A stretch of 64,000 bases of DNA. Source: an uncultured Altererythrobacter sp. (lineage in GTDB: Bacteria; Pseudomonadota; Alphaproteobacteria; Sphingomonadales; Sphingomonadaceae). The position numbers were made by a program, and so were the translations under genes. The notes under the pieces were generated by a model. It saw only the letters and a list, made by a program, of their open reading frames with translations. It ran no database searches and was not told the DNA's origin. The stretch spans positions 144,400 to 208,399 of the forward strand of contig CAJXNC010000006.1 in the NCBI GenBank assembly GCA_913056125.1, given 5' to 3'. This document shows positions 48,924 to 57,842 of the stretch, piece by piece (the stretch's first letter is position 1; each line of letters opens with the position of its first letter).

Positions 48924-50060
48924 ATGGCTAAGCTCGAAGACGGCAGCGAAAAGGGGCTGAAGGGCCATTTCAAGGAAGACTTCTCGCACCGAACGCGCGT
49001 CGGCCTGGCACCACGCGCCGGCCATGTGGACCGCGATGCACCCTACCAGCGTATCGCCACGGAGGAGGCATGGACCTTCCCTGCGCTGGTCAAGGCGCAG
49101 ATGGACTATCTCGAAAGCGGCGCGGCGAGCGATGACGATTCGCTCAAGATGGCCGGGCTGTTCGCGCGCATGCCGAGCCTGCAGGAGATGCTGCAAGACC
49201 TCGGCGATCTGCGTATTTCGCACATGGACGAGATGGGCATCGACCGGCAGCTCCTGCTGCTGACAGCTCCGGGCGTGCAGGTTGTGAAGCCTGGCGATGG
49301 CACTGCACTCTCCCGCGAAGCGAACGACATCGCCGCCGAAGCATGCCGCAAATATCCCGACCGCTTTTCCGCCTGCGCCGCCTTCGACCCGCGCGATGTT
49401 GAGGGGAGCGTAAAGGAGCTCGAAAGGGCCTCAAGGGAGCTGAAGCTCAACGGGGCGGTGCTCAACTCGCATTTCCAGGGGCACTATCTGGACGAGCCGG
49501 CATATTGGCCGATCCTCGAGGCGCTCGAGGCAAACGACCTCGCGCTCTACATCCATCCGACCGCACCCTATAACGCGCCACATTACGAGCAGCGCGGCTT
49601 CTTCGGCGCGCTGGCCGGTTTCCCGCACGATGTCTGGCTGCACACGATGGGGCTGGTCTTTTCGGGCGCCTTCGATCGCTTCCCCAAGCTGCGCCTCGTC
49701 ATCGGCCATATGGGCGAATGCCTGCCGCTACATCTCTATCGCTTCGACTGGATGCAGGGGAATGCCGACGGGCGGGCGCGGCCGCTGATCGACAGGGGCG
49801 AGCCAATCAGGCTCAAGCACCCGATCAGCTACTACTTCCACAACAATATCTGGATCACCACCAGCGGCGTCGCCTGGGAACCGGCGATCAAGTTCTGCCA
49901 GCAAGTGCTCGGCCCGGAGCGGATACTCTACGCAATGGATTACCCTTACCAGCAGAGCTACGACGAGGTCGCTGCCTATGACCGGATGGACATGAGCGCC
50001 GAGGAAAAGAAGCTGCTGATGGAAGACAATGCCCGGAGCGTCTTCCGCATTACCGGTTGA
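48924..50060 (+). CDS. LigW-like amidohydrolase-family decarboxylase
   Basis: 378 residues. ACMSD-type metal-dependent decarboxylase family. RIATEEAW (Glu replacing HxH), LNSHFQGHYLDEPAYWPI, LYIHPTAP, VIGHMGECLPLHLYRFDWM, TTSGVAWEPAIKFCQQVLG and YAMDYPYQQSYDEV closely follow Sphingobium LigW (5-carboxyvanillate decarboxylase of biphenyl-type lignin catabolism) and resorcylate decarboxylases. An extra ~35-residue N-terminus precedes the domain. Non-oxidative decarboxylation of a hydroxybenzoate is expected; the exact substrate is uncertain. A product such as vanillate would feed LigM. Confidence 0.8.
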   Translation: MAKLEDGSEKGLKGHFKEDFSHRTRVGLAPRAGHVDRDAPYQRIATEEAWTFPALVKAQMDYLESGAASDDDSLKMAGLFARMPSLQEMLQDLGDLRISHMDEMGIDRQLLLLTAPGVQVVKPGDGTALSREANDIAAEACRKYPDRFSACAAFDPRDVEGSVKELERASRELKLNGAVLNSHFQGHYLDEPAYWPILEALEANDLALYIHPTAPYNAPHYEQRGFFGALAGFPHDVWLHTMGLVFSGAFDRFPKLRLVIGHMGECLPLHLYRFDWMQGNADGRARPLIDRGEPIRLKHPISYYFHNNIWITTSGVAWEPAIKFCQQVLGPERILYAMDYPYQQSYDEVAAYDRMDMSAEEKKLLMEDNARSVFRITG

Positions 50061-50072
50061 GCGGTAGGGAGT

Positions 50073-50357
50073 TTACGCCGCAGCGCGGCCCAATTGCTCG
50101 ACCACGACCGGATGAAGCTGGCCGAAAAAGCCGATCTTCACCCGCCGGCCCTTGCGCCACAGTATGCGGCCATTGATGTCGATGCTGTCGGCGATACGCA
50201 GATGGACAAACTCGCCCTTGCCGCGCCAGTCCCGATCGGTTTCGGCACTGCATCCGTCGCAGCTAATGTCGGAAATCGACATTGCAAAGGAACGTCGCTC
50301 GCAATCGCATTGCGCGCCAATTGAAACGAACTTCCTACCCGGCATGCTTTTCGCCAT
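50073..50357 (-). CDS. PilZ-domain protein
   Basis: 94 residues from ATG 50357. PilZ-like pattern: ERRSFAMSISDISCDGCSAE, WRGKGEFVHLRI, GRILWRKGRRVKIGFFGQLHP. The canonical c-di-GMP-binding RxxxR is only weakly represented (CDCERR), so nucleotide binding is uncertain. Single-domain PilZ proteins of this type are common in sphingomonads. Convergent with the LigW-like gene, 12 bp apart. Confidence 0.7.
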   Translation of the reverse strand: MAKSMPGRKFVSIGAQCDCERRSFAMSISDISCDGCSAETDRDWRGKGEFVHLRIADSIDINGRILWRKGRRVKIGFFGQLHPVVVEQLGRAAA

Positions 50358-50453
50358 GGCAAACTCCGCCTTCAAACCAATTCCGCAAGTCTACGGATTG
50401 ATGGTTAACATGCGGTTGTCCGGCGGTTCAGGAGCGGTTTAGCCCGCATAGCA

Positions 50454-50486
50454 AAGGGGCGGTCCCGCAATGCGGAGCCGCCCCTT
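50454..50486 (-). terminator. Terminator of the MetE-like gene
   Basis: AAGGGGCGG (50454-50462) pairs with CCGCCCCTT (50478-50486); on the minus strand the hairpin is followed by TTGC after the stem. It lies 22 bp beyond the MetE-like stop. Confidence 0.7.
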
Positions 50487-50507
50487 CAAGCAAGGGCTGG
50501 AATGGCC

Positions 50508-51641
50508 TCAGGCGTCGGCCGGAACCCTGCCCCAGACCTCTTCGGCCACCTCGATACACAGGCCGATCTTGTCTGCCTGTTGCTGGGTAGAAATGTCGTT
50601 GCCGTGCACCGTGCTGGCAAAGCCGCATTGCGGACTGAGCGCGAGCTGGTCGAGATCGGCAAACTTGCAGGCCTCGTCGATGCGGCGCTTGATCTCGTCC
50701 TTGGTTTCGAGGTCGCCCAGCTTGGTGGTGACCAGGCCGAGCACGACCGTCTTGCCCTTGGGCAGGAAGCGCAGCGGCGCGAAATCACCCGAGCGCGGAT
50801 CGTCATATTCGAGGAAGAAGGCGTCGATCTCCAGCTCGTTGAACATGATGTCGGCCACCGGCTCATAGCCGCCTTCAGCCGCATAGCTGGACCGGAAATT
50901 GCCGCGGCACAAATGGATCGCGCGGATCATGTCGTCAGGCGCGCTGGCGAAACTGTCATTGATCAGCTTGGCATATTGGCGCGTTGTCGCATCGGGATCC
51001 ATGCCGCGCTTGGCCGCGTCGGCGCGCTGCTCGTCATCGCACAGATAGGCAAGGTTGGTATCGTCCATCTGCAGATAGCGGCACCCCGCATCGGCAAGCT
51101 GCGTCACCTCCTCGCGATAGGCGGCGGCCACATCAGCATAGAAATCCTCCATCTTCGGATAGACGTCCTCCGGAATTCCCGAGCGACCGGCGCGGAAGTG
51201 CAGCATGGAGGGCGAAGGGATCGCCACCTTGGCCATGCAGTCCTTGCTCACCTGGCTGGCGAGGTAATTGTAGTCGGCCAGTTGGATCGGCTTTTCGTGG
51301 GCGATCTTGTCGGTCACCACCATCACCGGAGGGGCAAAGGAAACATCCTTGCCCTGATCGTTCTTGAAGGCCTTCTTCAGGCCGCCGCGCTCCTCGACAC
51401 CCGATAGCTTGAGCAGGAAATCGGTGTGGAAGAAGTAGCGACGGAATTCGCCATCGGTGATTGCCTTGAGGCCGAGGCCCTCCTGCCATTTGACGAGTTC
51501 GGCGATAGCCTCATCCTCGATCTGGCGCAGGTCCTCATAGGAAATATTGTTCGCGGCACGGTGCTGGCGCGCTTCAATCACCGATTGCGGGCGAAGAAAC
51601 GAACCGACGTGGTCGGCACGCAGGGGCAGTTTGGTGGTCAT
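50508..51641 (-). CDS. Short MetE-like (cobalamin-independent methyltransferase core) protein
   Basis: 377 residues, about half of MetE: it has only the catalytic C-terminal-type barrel. RADHVGSFLRP at the N-terminus, ITDGEFRR, YLQMDDTNLAYLC, HLCRGNFRS (zinc His/Cys) and LSPQCGFAST (zinc Cys) are core-family motifs. Relatives act in methionine synthesis with unusual methyl donors or as methyl transfer enzymes in xenobiotic catabolism. It could use methyl-tetrahydrofolate made by the LigM-type demethylase (speculative). It is transcribed alone. Confidence 0.8.
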   Translation of the reverse strand: MTTKLPLRADHVGSFLRPQSVIEARQHRAANNISYEDLRQIEDEAIAELVKWQEGLGLKAITDGEFRRYFFHTDFLLKLSGVEERGGLKKAFKNDQGKDVSFAPPVMVVTDKIAHEKPIQLADYNYLASQVSKDCMAKVAIPSPSMLHFRAGRSGIPEDVYPKMEDFYADVAAAYREEVTQLADAGCRYLQMDDTNLAYLCDDEQRADAAKRGMDPDATTRQYAKLINDSFASAPDDMIRAIHLCRGNFRSSYAAEGGYEPVADIMFNELEIDAFFLEYDDPRSGDFAPLRFLPKGKTVVLGLVTTKLGDLETKDEIKRRIDEACKFADLDQLALSPQCGFASTVHGNDISTQQQADKIGLCIEVAEEVWGRVPADA

Positions 51642-51883
51642 TGGATTTGTCCTGTCTAAGCAATGATTTGGTTAGACCAGGGTCATGACGCGGGCTCGCG
51701 CTCGACTGGACGGTCCCTCCCTACGCCCAATCGGCGGCACCATGCAACGGACAATATTGCAACTGCGAAGTTCTCATTCGCCACGCGGATAGGGCCAAAA
51801 GGCCCTTGAAAGCACGGTTTTGGGCTTTATGCCTCGCTGCAAAGGAGCCGGTCGCAAACCGCCGCTCACGGGAGAGAGAAAAC

Positions 51884-54025
51884 ATGAATATCCGGAGTTT
51901 CGTGGTCGCAACCACTGCCGCCTTCCTGCTGGCCAGCTGCGGAGACAGCGGGCCCGAGGCTTCGGCACCCGCCACCAGCGGCGTTACCGATGCGATGATC
52001 GCTGCCGCTCCCGAGGAGGAATGGCTGACCTATGGTCGCGACTATGCCGAACGGCGCTTCTCCCCGCTCGACGATATCAATGCCGGCAATGTCGGCCAGC
52101 TGGGCCTGGCCTGGTTTGCCGATCTCGACACCGCGCGCGGCCAGGAAGCTACTCCGCTGATGCATGATGGCGTGCTCTATGTCTCGACCGCGTGGAGCAA
52201 GGTGCAGGCCCATGATGCAATGACCGGCGAACTGCTTTGGTCCTACGATCCCGAGGTTCCGCGCGAGACGCTGGCCGTTGCCTGCTGTGACGCGGTGAAT
52301 CGCGGCGTCGCGCTCTATGGCGACAAGGTCTATGTCGCCACGCTCGATGGCGACCTCGTTGCGCTCAACCAGTCGGACGGTTCGGTCGCCTGGCGCTCGC
52401 AGGTCGTCCCCGATCGCGAGAATTACACGATCACCGGGGCACCGCGCATCGCCAAGGGCAAGGTCTTGATCGGATCAGGCGGCGCCGAATACAAGGCGCG
52501 CGGTTTCCTGGCAGCCTTTGACTGGCAGACCGGCGAAGAGCTGTGGCGTTTCCACACCGTGCCGGGCAATCCGGCAGACGGCTTCGAGAACGACGCGATG
52601 GAAGCAGCCGCAGCGACCTGGGGCGGAAACTGGTGGGAATTGGGCGGTGGCGGCACCGTGTGGGATTCGATCACCTATGATCCCACGACCAATCTCGTCC
52701 TGTTCGGCACCGCAAATGCGGAACCGTGGAACCCCGGCGTGAACGATCGCATGGGCTCGAGCGAGGACGGGACGTTCGGAGACAATCTCTATACCTCCTC
52801 CATCGTCGCGGTGGACCTCGATACGGGTGAATATGCGTGGCACTTCCAGCAGACGCCGGAAGATCGATGGGACTATGATTCCAACGCGCAGATCACGATT
52901 GCCGACCTCGAGATCGACGGCGAGATGCGCCATGTGGCGATCCACGTTCCCAAGAACGGCTATGTCTATGTGATCGATGCGGCGACAGGCGAGTTCCTTT
53001 CGGGAACCGGATGGCACCCGATCAACTGGTCGCTCGGCCTCGATCCGGAGACCGGTCGTCCGGAGATCAATCCGGAAGCACGTTACGAACTGACCGGCGA
53101 ATTGTGGGTCTCGCTGCCCGGTGCGGGCGGCGCGCATAGCTGGCATCCGCAAAGCTACGACCCGACAACGGGCATGCTCTACATCCCGGCCAATAATGGC
53201 GGCTTTCCCTATGTGGCCGACAACGACTTCGAGGCAGGCGAAATCGGTTTCTCGACCGGGCTCGACAATGCCGCCACGGCCATGCCGGCGATCCCCGAAG
53301 TGCGCCAGTCCAACCTCGATGCCACTACCGGCGCACTGGTCGCCTGGGACGTTGCGGCGGGCAAGGAAGCATGGCGTGTCGACTATACCGGACCGTGGAA
53401 CGGCGGCACGCTGGCAACTGCCGGCAGGCTGGTTTTCCAGGGCACGGCGGATGAGCGTTTCGTCGCCTATGACTCGGCTGACGGCAGCGAATTGTGGAGC
53501 TTCGCCACGCAAAGCGGCGTGATCGCCGCGCCGATGACCTATTCCATCGCCGGAGACCAGTATGTGGCGATCATGGTCGGCTGGGGTGGTGTGTGGGATA
53601 TCGCGCCGGGCATCCTGACCGCCAAGTCAGGTACGCCGCGCAATATCAGCCGCCTGATGGTGTTCAAGCTGGGTGCAGACGGGCAGCTGCCCGAAGCACC
53701 GGCACTGGTCGAACGTCCGCTCGATCCGCCGCCCTTCACCGGTACCGACGAACAGGTCACAGCGGGTGCATCGCTCTATGGTCGCTATTGCTCTATCTGC
53801 CATGGCGATGCGGCAATTGCCGGCGTGCTCAACCCCGACCTTCGCCATTCCGGCGCAATCAACATCCCGGGGTCCATGAATGCGATCGTCCTCGATGGTG
53901 CATTCAGCCATAACGGCATGGTCAGCTTTGCCGAAGCGCTGGACGAGGGGAATGTCGAAGAAATCCGCCAGTACGTCATCTTCCGCGCCAATGAAGACAA
54001 GGCGCTGGAGGCGGCGGGCGGCTGA
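51884..54025 (+). CDS. Quinohemoprotein (PQQ plus heme c) alcohol dehydrogenase with DYD motif
   Basis: 713 residues from ATG 51884, with a lipobox-like signal (FLLASC, Cys19), so it may be membrane-anchored in the periplasm. An eight-bladed PQQ propeller with the vicinal disulfide Cys134-Cys135 (AVACCDAVNRG), repeated propeller Trp-docking segments, and the catalytic Asp330 in RWDYDSN. Asp332, two residues on, occupies the position diagnostic of lanthanide-binding PQQ dehydrogenases; the Comamonas enzyme has Thr there. A C-terminal cytochrome c domain has CSICH (636-640) and a likely Met679 ligand. The aldehyde dehydrogenase gene follows, fitting alcohol to acid oxidation. Substrate unknown. 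Confidence 0.85.
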   Translation: MNIRSFVVATTAAFLLASCGDSGPEASAPATSGVTDAMIAAAPEEEWLTYGRDYAERRFSPLDDINAGNVGQLGLAWFADLDTARGQEATPLMHDGVLYVSTAWSKVQAHDAMTGELLWSYDPEVPRETLAVACCDAVNRGVALYGDKVYVATLDGDLVALNQSDGSVAWRSQVVPDRENYTITGAPRIAKGKVLIGSGGAEYKARGFLAAFDWQTGEELWRFHTVPGNPADGFENDAMEAAAATWGGNWWELGGGGTVWDSITYDPTTNLVLFGTANAEPWNPGVNDRMGSSEDGTFGDNLYTSSIVAVDLDTGEYAWHFQQTPEDRWDYDSNAQITIADLEIDGEMRHVAIHVPKNGYVYVIDAATGEFLSGTGWHPINWSLGLDPETGRPEINPEARYELTGELWVSLPGAGGAHSWHPQSYDPTTGMLYIPANNGGFPYVADNDFEAGEIGFSTGLDNAATAMPAIPEVRQSNLDATTGALVAWDVAAGKEAWRVDYTGPWNGGTLATAGRLVFQGTADERFVAYDSADGSELWSFATQSGVIAAPMTYSIAGDQYVAIMVGWGGVWDIAPGILTAKSGTPRNISRLMVFKLGADGQLPEAPALVERPLDPPPFTGTDEQVTAGASLYGRYCSICHGDAAIAGVLNPDLRHSGAINIPGSMNAIVLDGAFSHNGMVSFAEALDEGNVEEIRQYVIFRANEDKALEAAGG

Positions 54026-54028
54026 TCG

Positions 54029-54040
54029 TAACGATCGTTA
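54029..54040. promoter_or_regulatory. Palindromic operator TAACGATCGTTA
   Basis: Perfect 12-bp palindrome, 3 bp after the quinohemoprotein stop and 86 bp before the aldehyde dehydrogenase ATG. Similar to 47195-47206. Of a form used by TetR-family regulators. It would control the aldehyde dehydrogenase transcript. Confidence 0.5.
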
Positions 54041-54125
54041 GCTTGATTGCAGGACGATAGGCAGCCATATCCCCGTCTGGTAAACAGGACGGCACAGGGA
54101 TTCGTTCGGAGAGAGGACTGAACAG

Positions 54126-55640
54126 ATGAATGAAGTAACCACCATCGATCGCACGCAGCGCGAATATTCGGATGCCGTCAAAAAGGCCCTCGCGCGCAAG
54201 CCGCAGCTCTACATCAATGGCGAGTGGGTCGACTCCTCGGGCGACCAGACGATCGACGTGGAAGACCCGTCGACCGGCAAGGTGATCTCCAGCTTCGTCG
54301 AAGCGACCGACAAGGATATCGACCGTGCCGTGGCCGCAGCCCGCGCCGCATTCGACGATCGTCGCTGGCGCGGCATGCCGCCGGTAGCGCGCGAAAAGAT
54401 CATGCACAAGATTGCCGACCTGATCGAGGCGAATGCAGACGAGCTGGCCGAACTCGAAGCGATCGACGTGGGCAAGCCCAAGGGCATGGCCGCCGTGGTC
54501 GACGTGCCCGGTGCCGCTGCCCACTTCCGCTACATGGCTGGCTGGGCCGGCAAGGCCGGTGGCGAAACGCAGTCGCCCTATTCCATGCCCGATGGCATGA
54601 TGTTCGCCTACACGCTGAAGGAGCCGGTTGGCGTCTGCGCCCAGATCGTGCCGTGGAACTTCCCGCTGCTGATGGGCTGCCTGAAGATTGCCCCGGTGCT
54701 GGCTTCGGGTTGCACCACTATCCTCAAGCCGGCCGAGCAGACTTCGCTCACAGCCTTGCGCCTGGCAGACCTGATCCACGAAGCCGGCGTTCCCGCAGGC
54801 GTGGTCAACATCGTCACCGGCTATGGCCACACGGGCGGTGACCGCCTGGTCAAGCACCCCGATGTCGACAAGGTCGCCTTCACCGGCTCGACCGAGATCG
54901 GCAAGCTGATCAACCGCAACGCCACAGACACGCTCAAGCACGTCACCCTCGAGCTGGGCGGCAAGAGCCCGGTCGTGGTCATGCCCGATGTCGATGTCGC
55001 CGAAACCGCCCCGGGCGTTTCGCAGGCGATCTTCTTCAATTCGGGCCAGGTCTGCGTCGCCGGTTCGCGCCTCTATGCGCACAAGTCGGTGTTCGACAAG
55101 GTTGTCGAAGGCATGGCCGAAACCAAGGACTTCTGGGCTCCGCGTGCCTCGCTCGACCCCGAAGGCCATATGGGGCCGCTGGTCTCGGCCGAACAGCACG
55201 AACGCGTGCTCGGCTATATCGATGCCGGCAAGCGCGATGGCGCATCGGTGCTGATGGGCGGCGACGTTCCCAGCAGCGATGGCGGCTATTACGTCAACCC
55301 GACCATCCTCACCGATGTGAACCCGCAAATGAGCGTCGTTCGCGAGGAAATCTTCGGTCCGGTCGTCGTCGCCCAGCGTTTCGAAGACCTCGACGAAGTG
55401 GTGAAGGACGCCAATGACACGCAGTACGGCCTCGCCGCCGGTGTGTGGACCAAGGACGTTGCCGCCGCGCACAAGATCGCCGCCCGCCTCCAGGCCGGTA
55501 CGGTGTGGGTCAACTGCCACGCCATGATCGACCCGGCGCTGCCCTTCGGCGGCTACAAGGAATCGGGCGTCGGCCACGAACAGGGCCGCCTCGGCCTCGA
55601 AGCCTATTTCGAAACCAAGTCGGTCATCATGAAGCTGTGA
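54126..55640 (+). CDS. NAD(P)-dependent aldehyde dehydrogenase
   Basis: 504 residues. Classical ALDH: VPWNFPLLMG, KPAEQTSLTAL, TGSTEIGK, general base Glu276 in TLELGGK, nucleophile Cys310 in GQVCVAGSR, and EEIFGPVV near the end. Resembles phenylacetaldehyde/betaine-aldehyde-type dehydrogenases. With the upstream quinohemoprotein dehydrogenase it may complete oxidation of an alcohol to an acid. Has its own promoter region with the TAACGATCGTTA palindrome and a terminator. Confidence 0.93.
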   Translation: MNEVTTIDRTQREYSDAVKKALARKPQLYINGEWVDSSGDQTIDVEDPSTGKVISSFVEATDKDIDRAVAAARAAFDDRRWRGMPPVAREKIMHKIADLIEANADELAELEAIDVGKPKGMAAVVDVPGAAAHFRYMAGWAGKAGGETQSPYSMPDGMMFAYTLKEPVGVCAQIVPWNFPLLMGCLKIAPVLASGCTTILKPAEQTSLTALRLADLIHEAGVPAGVVNIVTGYGHTGGDRLVKHPDVDKVAFTGSTEIGKLINRNATDTLKHVTLELGGKSPVVVMPDVDVAETAPGVSQAIFFNSGQVCVAGSRLYAHKSVFDKVVEGMAETKDFWAPRASLDPEGHMGPLVSAEQHERVLGYIDAGKRDGASVLMGGDVPSSDGGYYVNPTILTDVNPQMSVVREEIFGPVVVAQRFEDLDEVVKDANDTQYGLAAGVWTKDVAAAHKIAARLQAGTVWVNCHAMIDPALPFGGYKESGVGHEQGRLGLEAYFETKSVIMKL

Positions 55641-55662
55641 TCGGCTGACTTATCGCTTAGCG

Positions 55663-55693
55663 AGGCCCGCTTCGGCATTGCCGTGGCGGGCCT
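55663..55693 (+). terminator. Terminator after aldehyde dehydrogenase
   Basis: AGGCCCGC (55663-55670) pairs with GCGGGCCT (55686-55693), followed by TGTCGTGTTT. Factor-independent type with a weak T tract. Confidence 0.7.
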
Positions 55694-55735
55694 TGTCGTG
55701 TTTAGGCACGGCAAACACACCAGCAGGAAAAACCA

Positions 55736-56608
55736 ATGCCCATCGACCTGAACAAGATCCGCGCCATCGACGTGCACGTCCACGCCGAGATTTCCTGCCA
55801 CGATCCGGAAGACCCGGTCATGGGCAAGTTCTTCGATGCTGCCAGCGCCTATTTCAAGGCGCCGCGCGAACGGCCGAAAATGCCCGAGATCTGCGAGCTT
55901 TACCGCGAGGCGAACATCGCCTTCTGCATGTTCACAGTCGATTGCGAGAGCGGCATGGGCGCCAAGCGCGTCTCGAACTACGAAGTGGCCGAAGTTGCCG
56001 CCAAGAACGATGACGTGTGCATCCCCTTCGCCAGCATCGACCCGCGCAAGGGCAAGTATGGCGCGCGCGAGGCGGAGGACCTGATCAAGAATTATGGCGT
56101 GAAGGGCTTCAAGTTCCATGGCATCGCGCAGGATTGCCACCCGGCGGACAAGGTCGGCTATCCGATCTACGAGGTGATCAACGAGTACAAGCTGCCCGCC
56201 ATCTTCCACACCGGCCACTCAGGAATGGGTACGGGCATGCGCGGCGGCGGCGGCATGCGCTTGAAATATGGCGAACCGATGCTGGTGGACGACCTTGCGG
56301 TGGACTTCCCCGACATGAAGATCATCCTCGCCCACCCCAGCTGGCCGTGGGTCGACCAGAGCCTGTCCATGGCGCTGCACAAGACCAATGTCTTCATCGA
56401 CCTGTCGGGCTGGAGCCCGAAATACTTCCCCAAGCAGGTAATCCAGTACGCCAACACCCAGCTGAAGAAGAAGATGCTGTTCGGCACCGACTTCCCGCTC
56501 ATCCACCCGGACAAGTGGATGGCCGCCGCGGCAGAGGTCGGCTTCAAGGACGAGGTCATGCCCGGCATCATGAAGGACAATGCAGCCAAGGTGCTGGGCC
56601 TGGCCTGA
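55736..56608 (+). CDS. Amidohydrolase-2 family protein
   Basis: 290 residues. TIM-barrel metal hydrolase/decarboxylase: IDVHVHAEIS (HxH), KGFKFHGIAQD, IFHTGHSGMG, IILAHPSWPWVDQS and FGTDFPLIHPDKW give the His/Asp metal set. Family members include o-pyrocatechuate- and resorcylate-type decarboxylases and hydrolases of ring-fission or side-chain intermediates; the precise reaction is unknown. First gene of a compact four-gene cassette running to 58850. Confidence 0.8.
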   Translation: MPIDLNKIRAIDVHVHAEISCHDPEDPVMGKFFDAASAYFKAPRERPKMPEICELYREANIAFCMFTVDCESGMGAKRVSNYEVAEVAAKNDDVCIPFASIDPRKGKYGAREAEDLIKNYGVKGFKFHGIAQDCHPADKVGYPIYEVINEYKLPAIFHTGHSGMGTGMRGGGGMRLKYGEPMLVDDLAVDFPDMKIILAHPSWPWVDQSLSMALHKTNVFIDLSGWSPKYFPKQVIQYANTQLKKKMLFGTDFPLIHPDKWMAAAAEVGFKDEVMPGIMKDNAAKVLGLA

Positions 56609-56619
56609 TCGGCGCCGGT

Positions 56620-57084
56620 GTGAGCACTGACCCGGAATACATTCGCAATTGGCTGCGCATTTCCGACAGCATCACGACTTCCGGCAGGCTTACGCCCGGC
56701 GATCCTGAAAGGCTCTCCGAAATTGGCGTGCAGCGCGTCATCAATCTTGCGCTGGATGATCATGCGGATGCCCTGCCCGATGCGGCAGGGCTGATGGAAG
56801 CTGCGGGTCTGGACTATGTTCACATCCCGGTGCCTTTCGATACGCCGTGCGATGAGCATTACCGCGCCTTTGCCGATGCGCTGGAAGCTTCTGACGCGCC
56901 GGTCCATGTCCATTGCATCATGAACTTCCGCGTCTCCGCCTTCCTCTACCGCTACCATGTCGAGGCTTGCGGGATGGCCGAGCCTGCGGCACGTGAGGTG
57001 ATGGAGAAAATCTGGTCCCCGCACAGGACGGACCATATGGAAGTGCCCGCATGGCGCGCTTTCGTGGAGAGGGTAGGACAATAA
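56620..57084 (+). CDS. Tyrosine/dual-specificity phosphatase-like protein with CX4R site
   Basis: 154 residues from GTG 56620. The fold is of the DSP/beta-lactamase-hydrolase-like phosphatases (SGRLTPGDPERLSEIGVQRVINLAL). The active-site loop reads VHCIMNFRVS, with Cys99 and Arg104, i.e. CX4R, and lacks the Gly of the canonical HCX5R loop. A family of bacterial proteins shares such a loop (HCxxNxRVS). It is linked to the SDR downstream by a one-base TAATG overlap. Its role in a catabolic cassette is not obvious. Confidence 0.7.
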   Translation: MSTDPEYIRNWLRISDSITTSGRLTPGDPERLSEIGVQRVINLALDDHADALPDAAGLMEAAGLDYVHIPVPFDTPCDEHYRAFADALEASDAPVHVHCIMNFRVSAFLYRYHVEACGMAEPAAREVMEKIWSPHRTDHMEVPAWRAFVERVGQ

Positions 57085-57830
57085 TGGATTTCAACGGCAA
57101 GCATATCGTCGTCACCGGCGCATCTTCAGGCATTGGACTGGTCGCTGCCAAGATGCTGGCGGAACGCGGCGCGCGCGTCAGCCTGATCGCGCGGCGCAAG
57201 GAAGTGCTCGACGAGGTCTGTGCCGGGATCGGCGACAATGCTGCAGGTTTTGCCGCCGATGTGGGCGACAAGCAGCAGCTTGAAGACGCGCTCGATGCCG
57301 CTGCGGGTCATTTCGGACCCGTTGAGGCGCTGTTCGCCAATGCCGGGCTGACGGGCGGCTTCACGCCCTTCACCGCCTTCGATCCGGACATGTTTGCCGA
57401 GACGATCAAGGTCAACCTTACCAGTGTCTTCTGGGCAGCGCAGAAGGTCATCCCCGCGATGATCGAGGCCGGCAAGGGCGCCATCCTCGTCACCGGGTCG
57501 ATGGGCTCCAAGCGCGGCATGGCGATGAACCCGGCCTATGTCAGCTCCAAGCATGGCGTGCTCGGCCTTACCCGCGCCATCGCGGTGGAGATGGCGCCGC
57601 ACAATATTCGCGCCAATTGCATCATCCCCGGCTTTATCCGCACTGAGGCCTTGGACCGTATTCCCCCGGAACAGCAGGGCAAGATAGAAGCCCGCGTCCC
57701 CCAGCGCCGCATGGGCAGCCCCGAAGAACTGGCCGAAGTGGCCTGCTTCCTGCTGTCCGATGCCGCCAGCCATGTCACCGGACAGGACTGGGCGGTCGAT
57801 GGCGGTGTGCTGGAATCGATCGAAGTTTAA
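57084..57830 (+). CDS. Short-chain dehydrogenase/reductase
   Basis: 248 residues from ATG 57084. Cofactor loop TGASSGIG, NAG in FANAGLTGG, and the active site SMGSKRGMAMNPAYVSSKHG with Tyr and Lys. Typical FabG-like C-terminus (FLLSDAASHVTGQDWAVDGG). Substrate is not indicated by sequence. The downstream MDR-type gene begins 12 bases later, suggesting consecutive redox steps. Confidence 0.9.
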   Translation: MDFNGKHIVVTGASSGIGLVAAKMLAERGARVSLIARRKEVLDEVCAGIGDNAAGFAADVGDKQQLEDALDAAAGHFGPVEALFANAGLTGGFTPFTAFDPDMFAETIKVNLTSVFWAAQKVIPAMIEAGKGAILVTGSMGSKRGMAMNPAYVSSKHGVLGLTRAIAVEMAPHNIRANCIIPGFIRTEALDRIPPEQQGKIEARVPQRRMGSPEELAEVACFLLSDAASHVTGQDWAVDGGVLESIEV

Positions 57831-57842
57831 GGAGAAAACATA

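Noticed and set aside
52475..55577. Long minus-strand frames opposite the quinohemoprotein and aldehyde dehydrogenase genes
   Set aside because: Antisense shadows; no ribosome-binding sites, signal sequences or domains, while the plus-strand genes carry all catalytic motifs.
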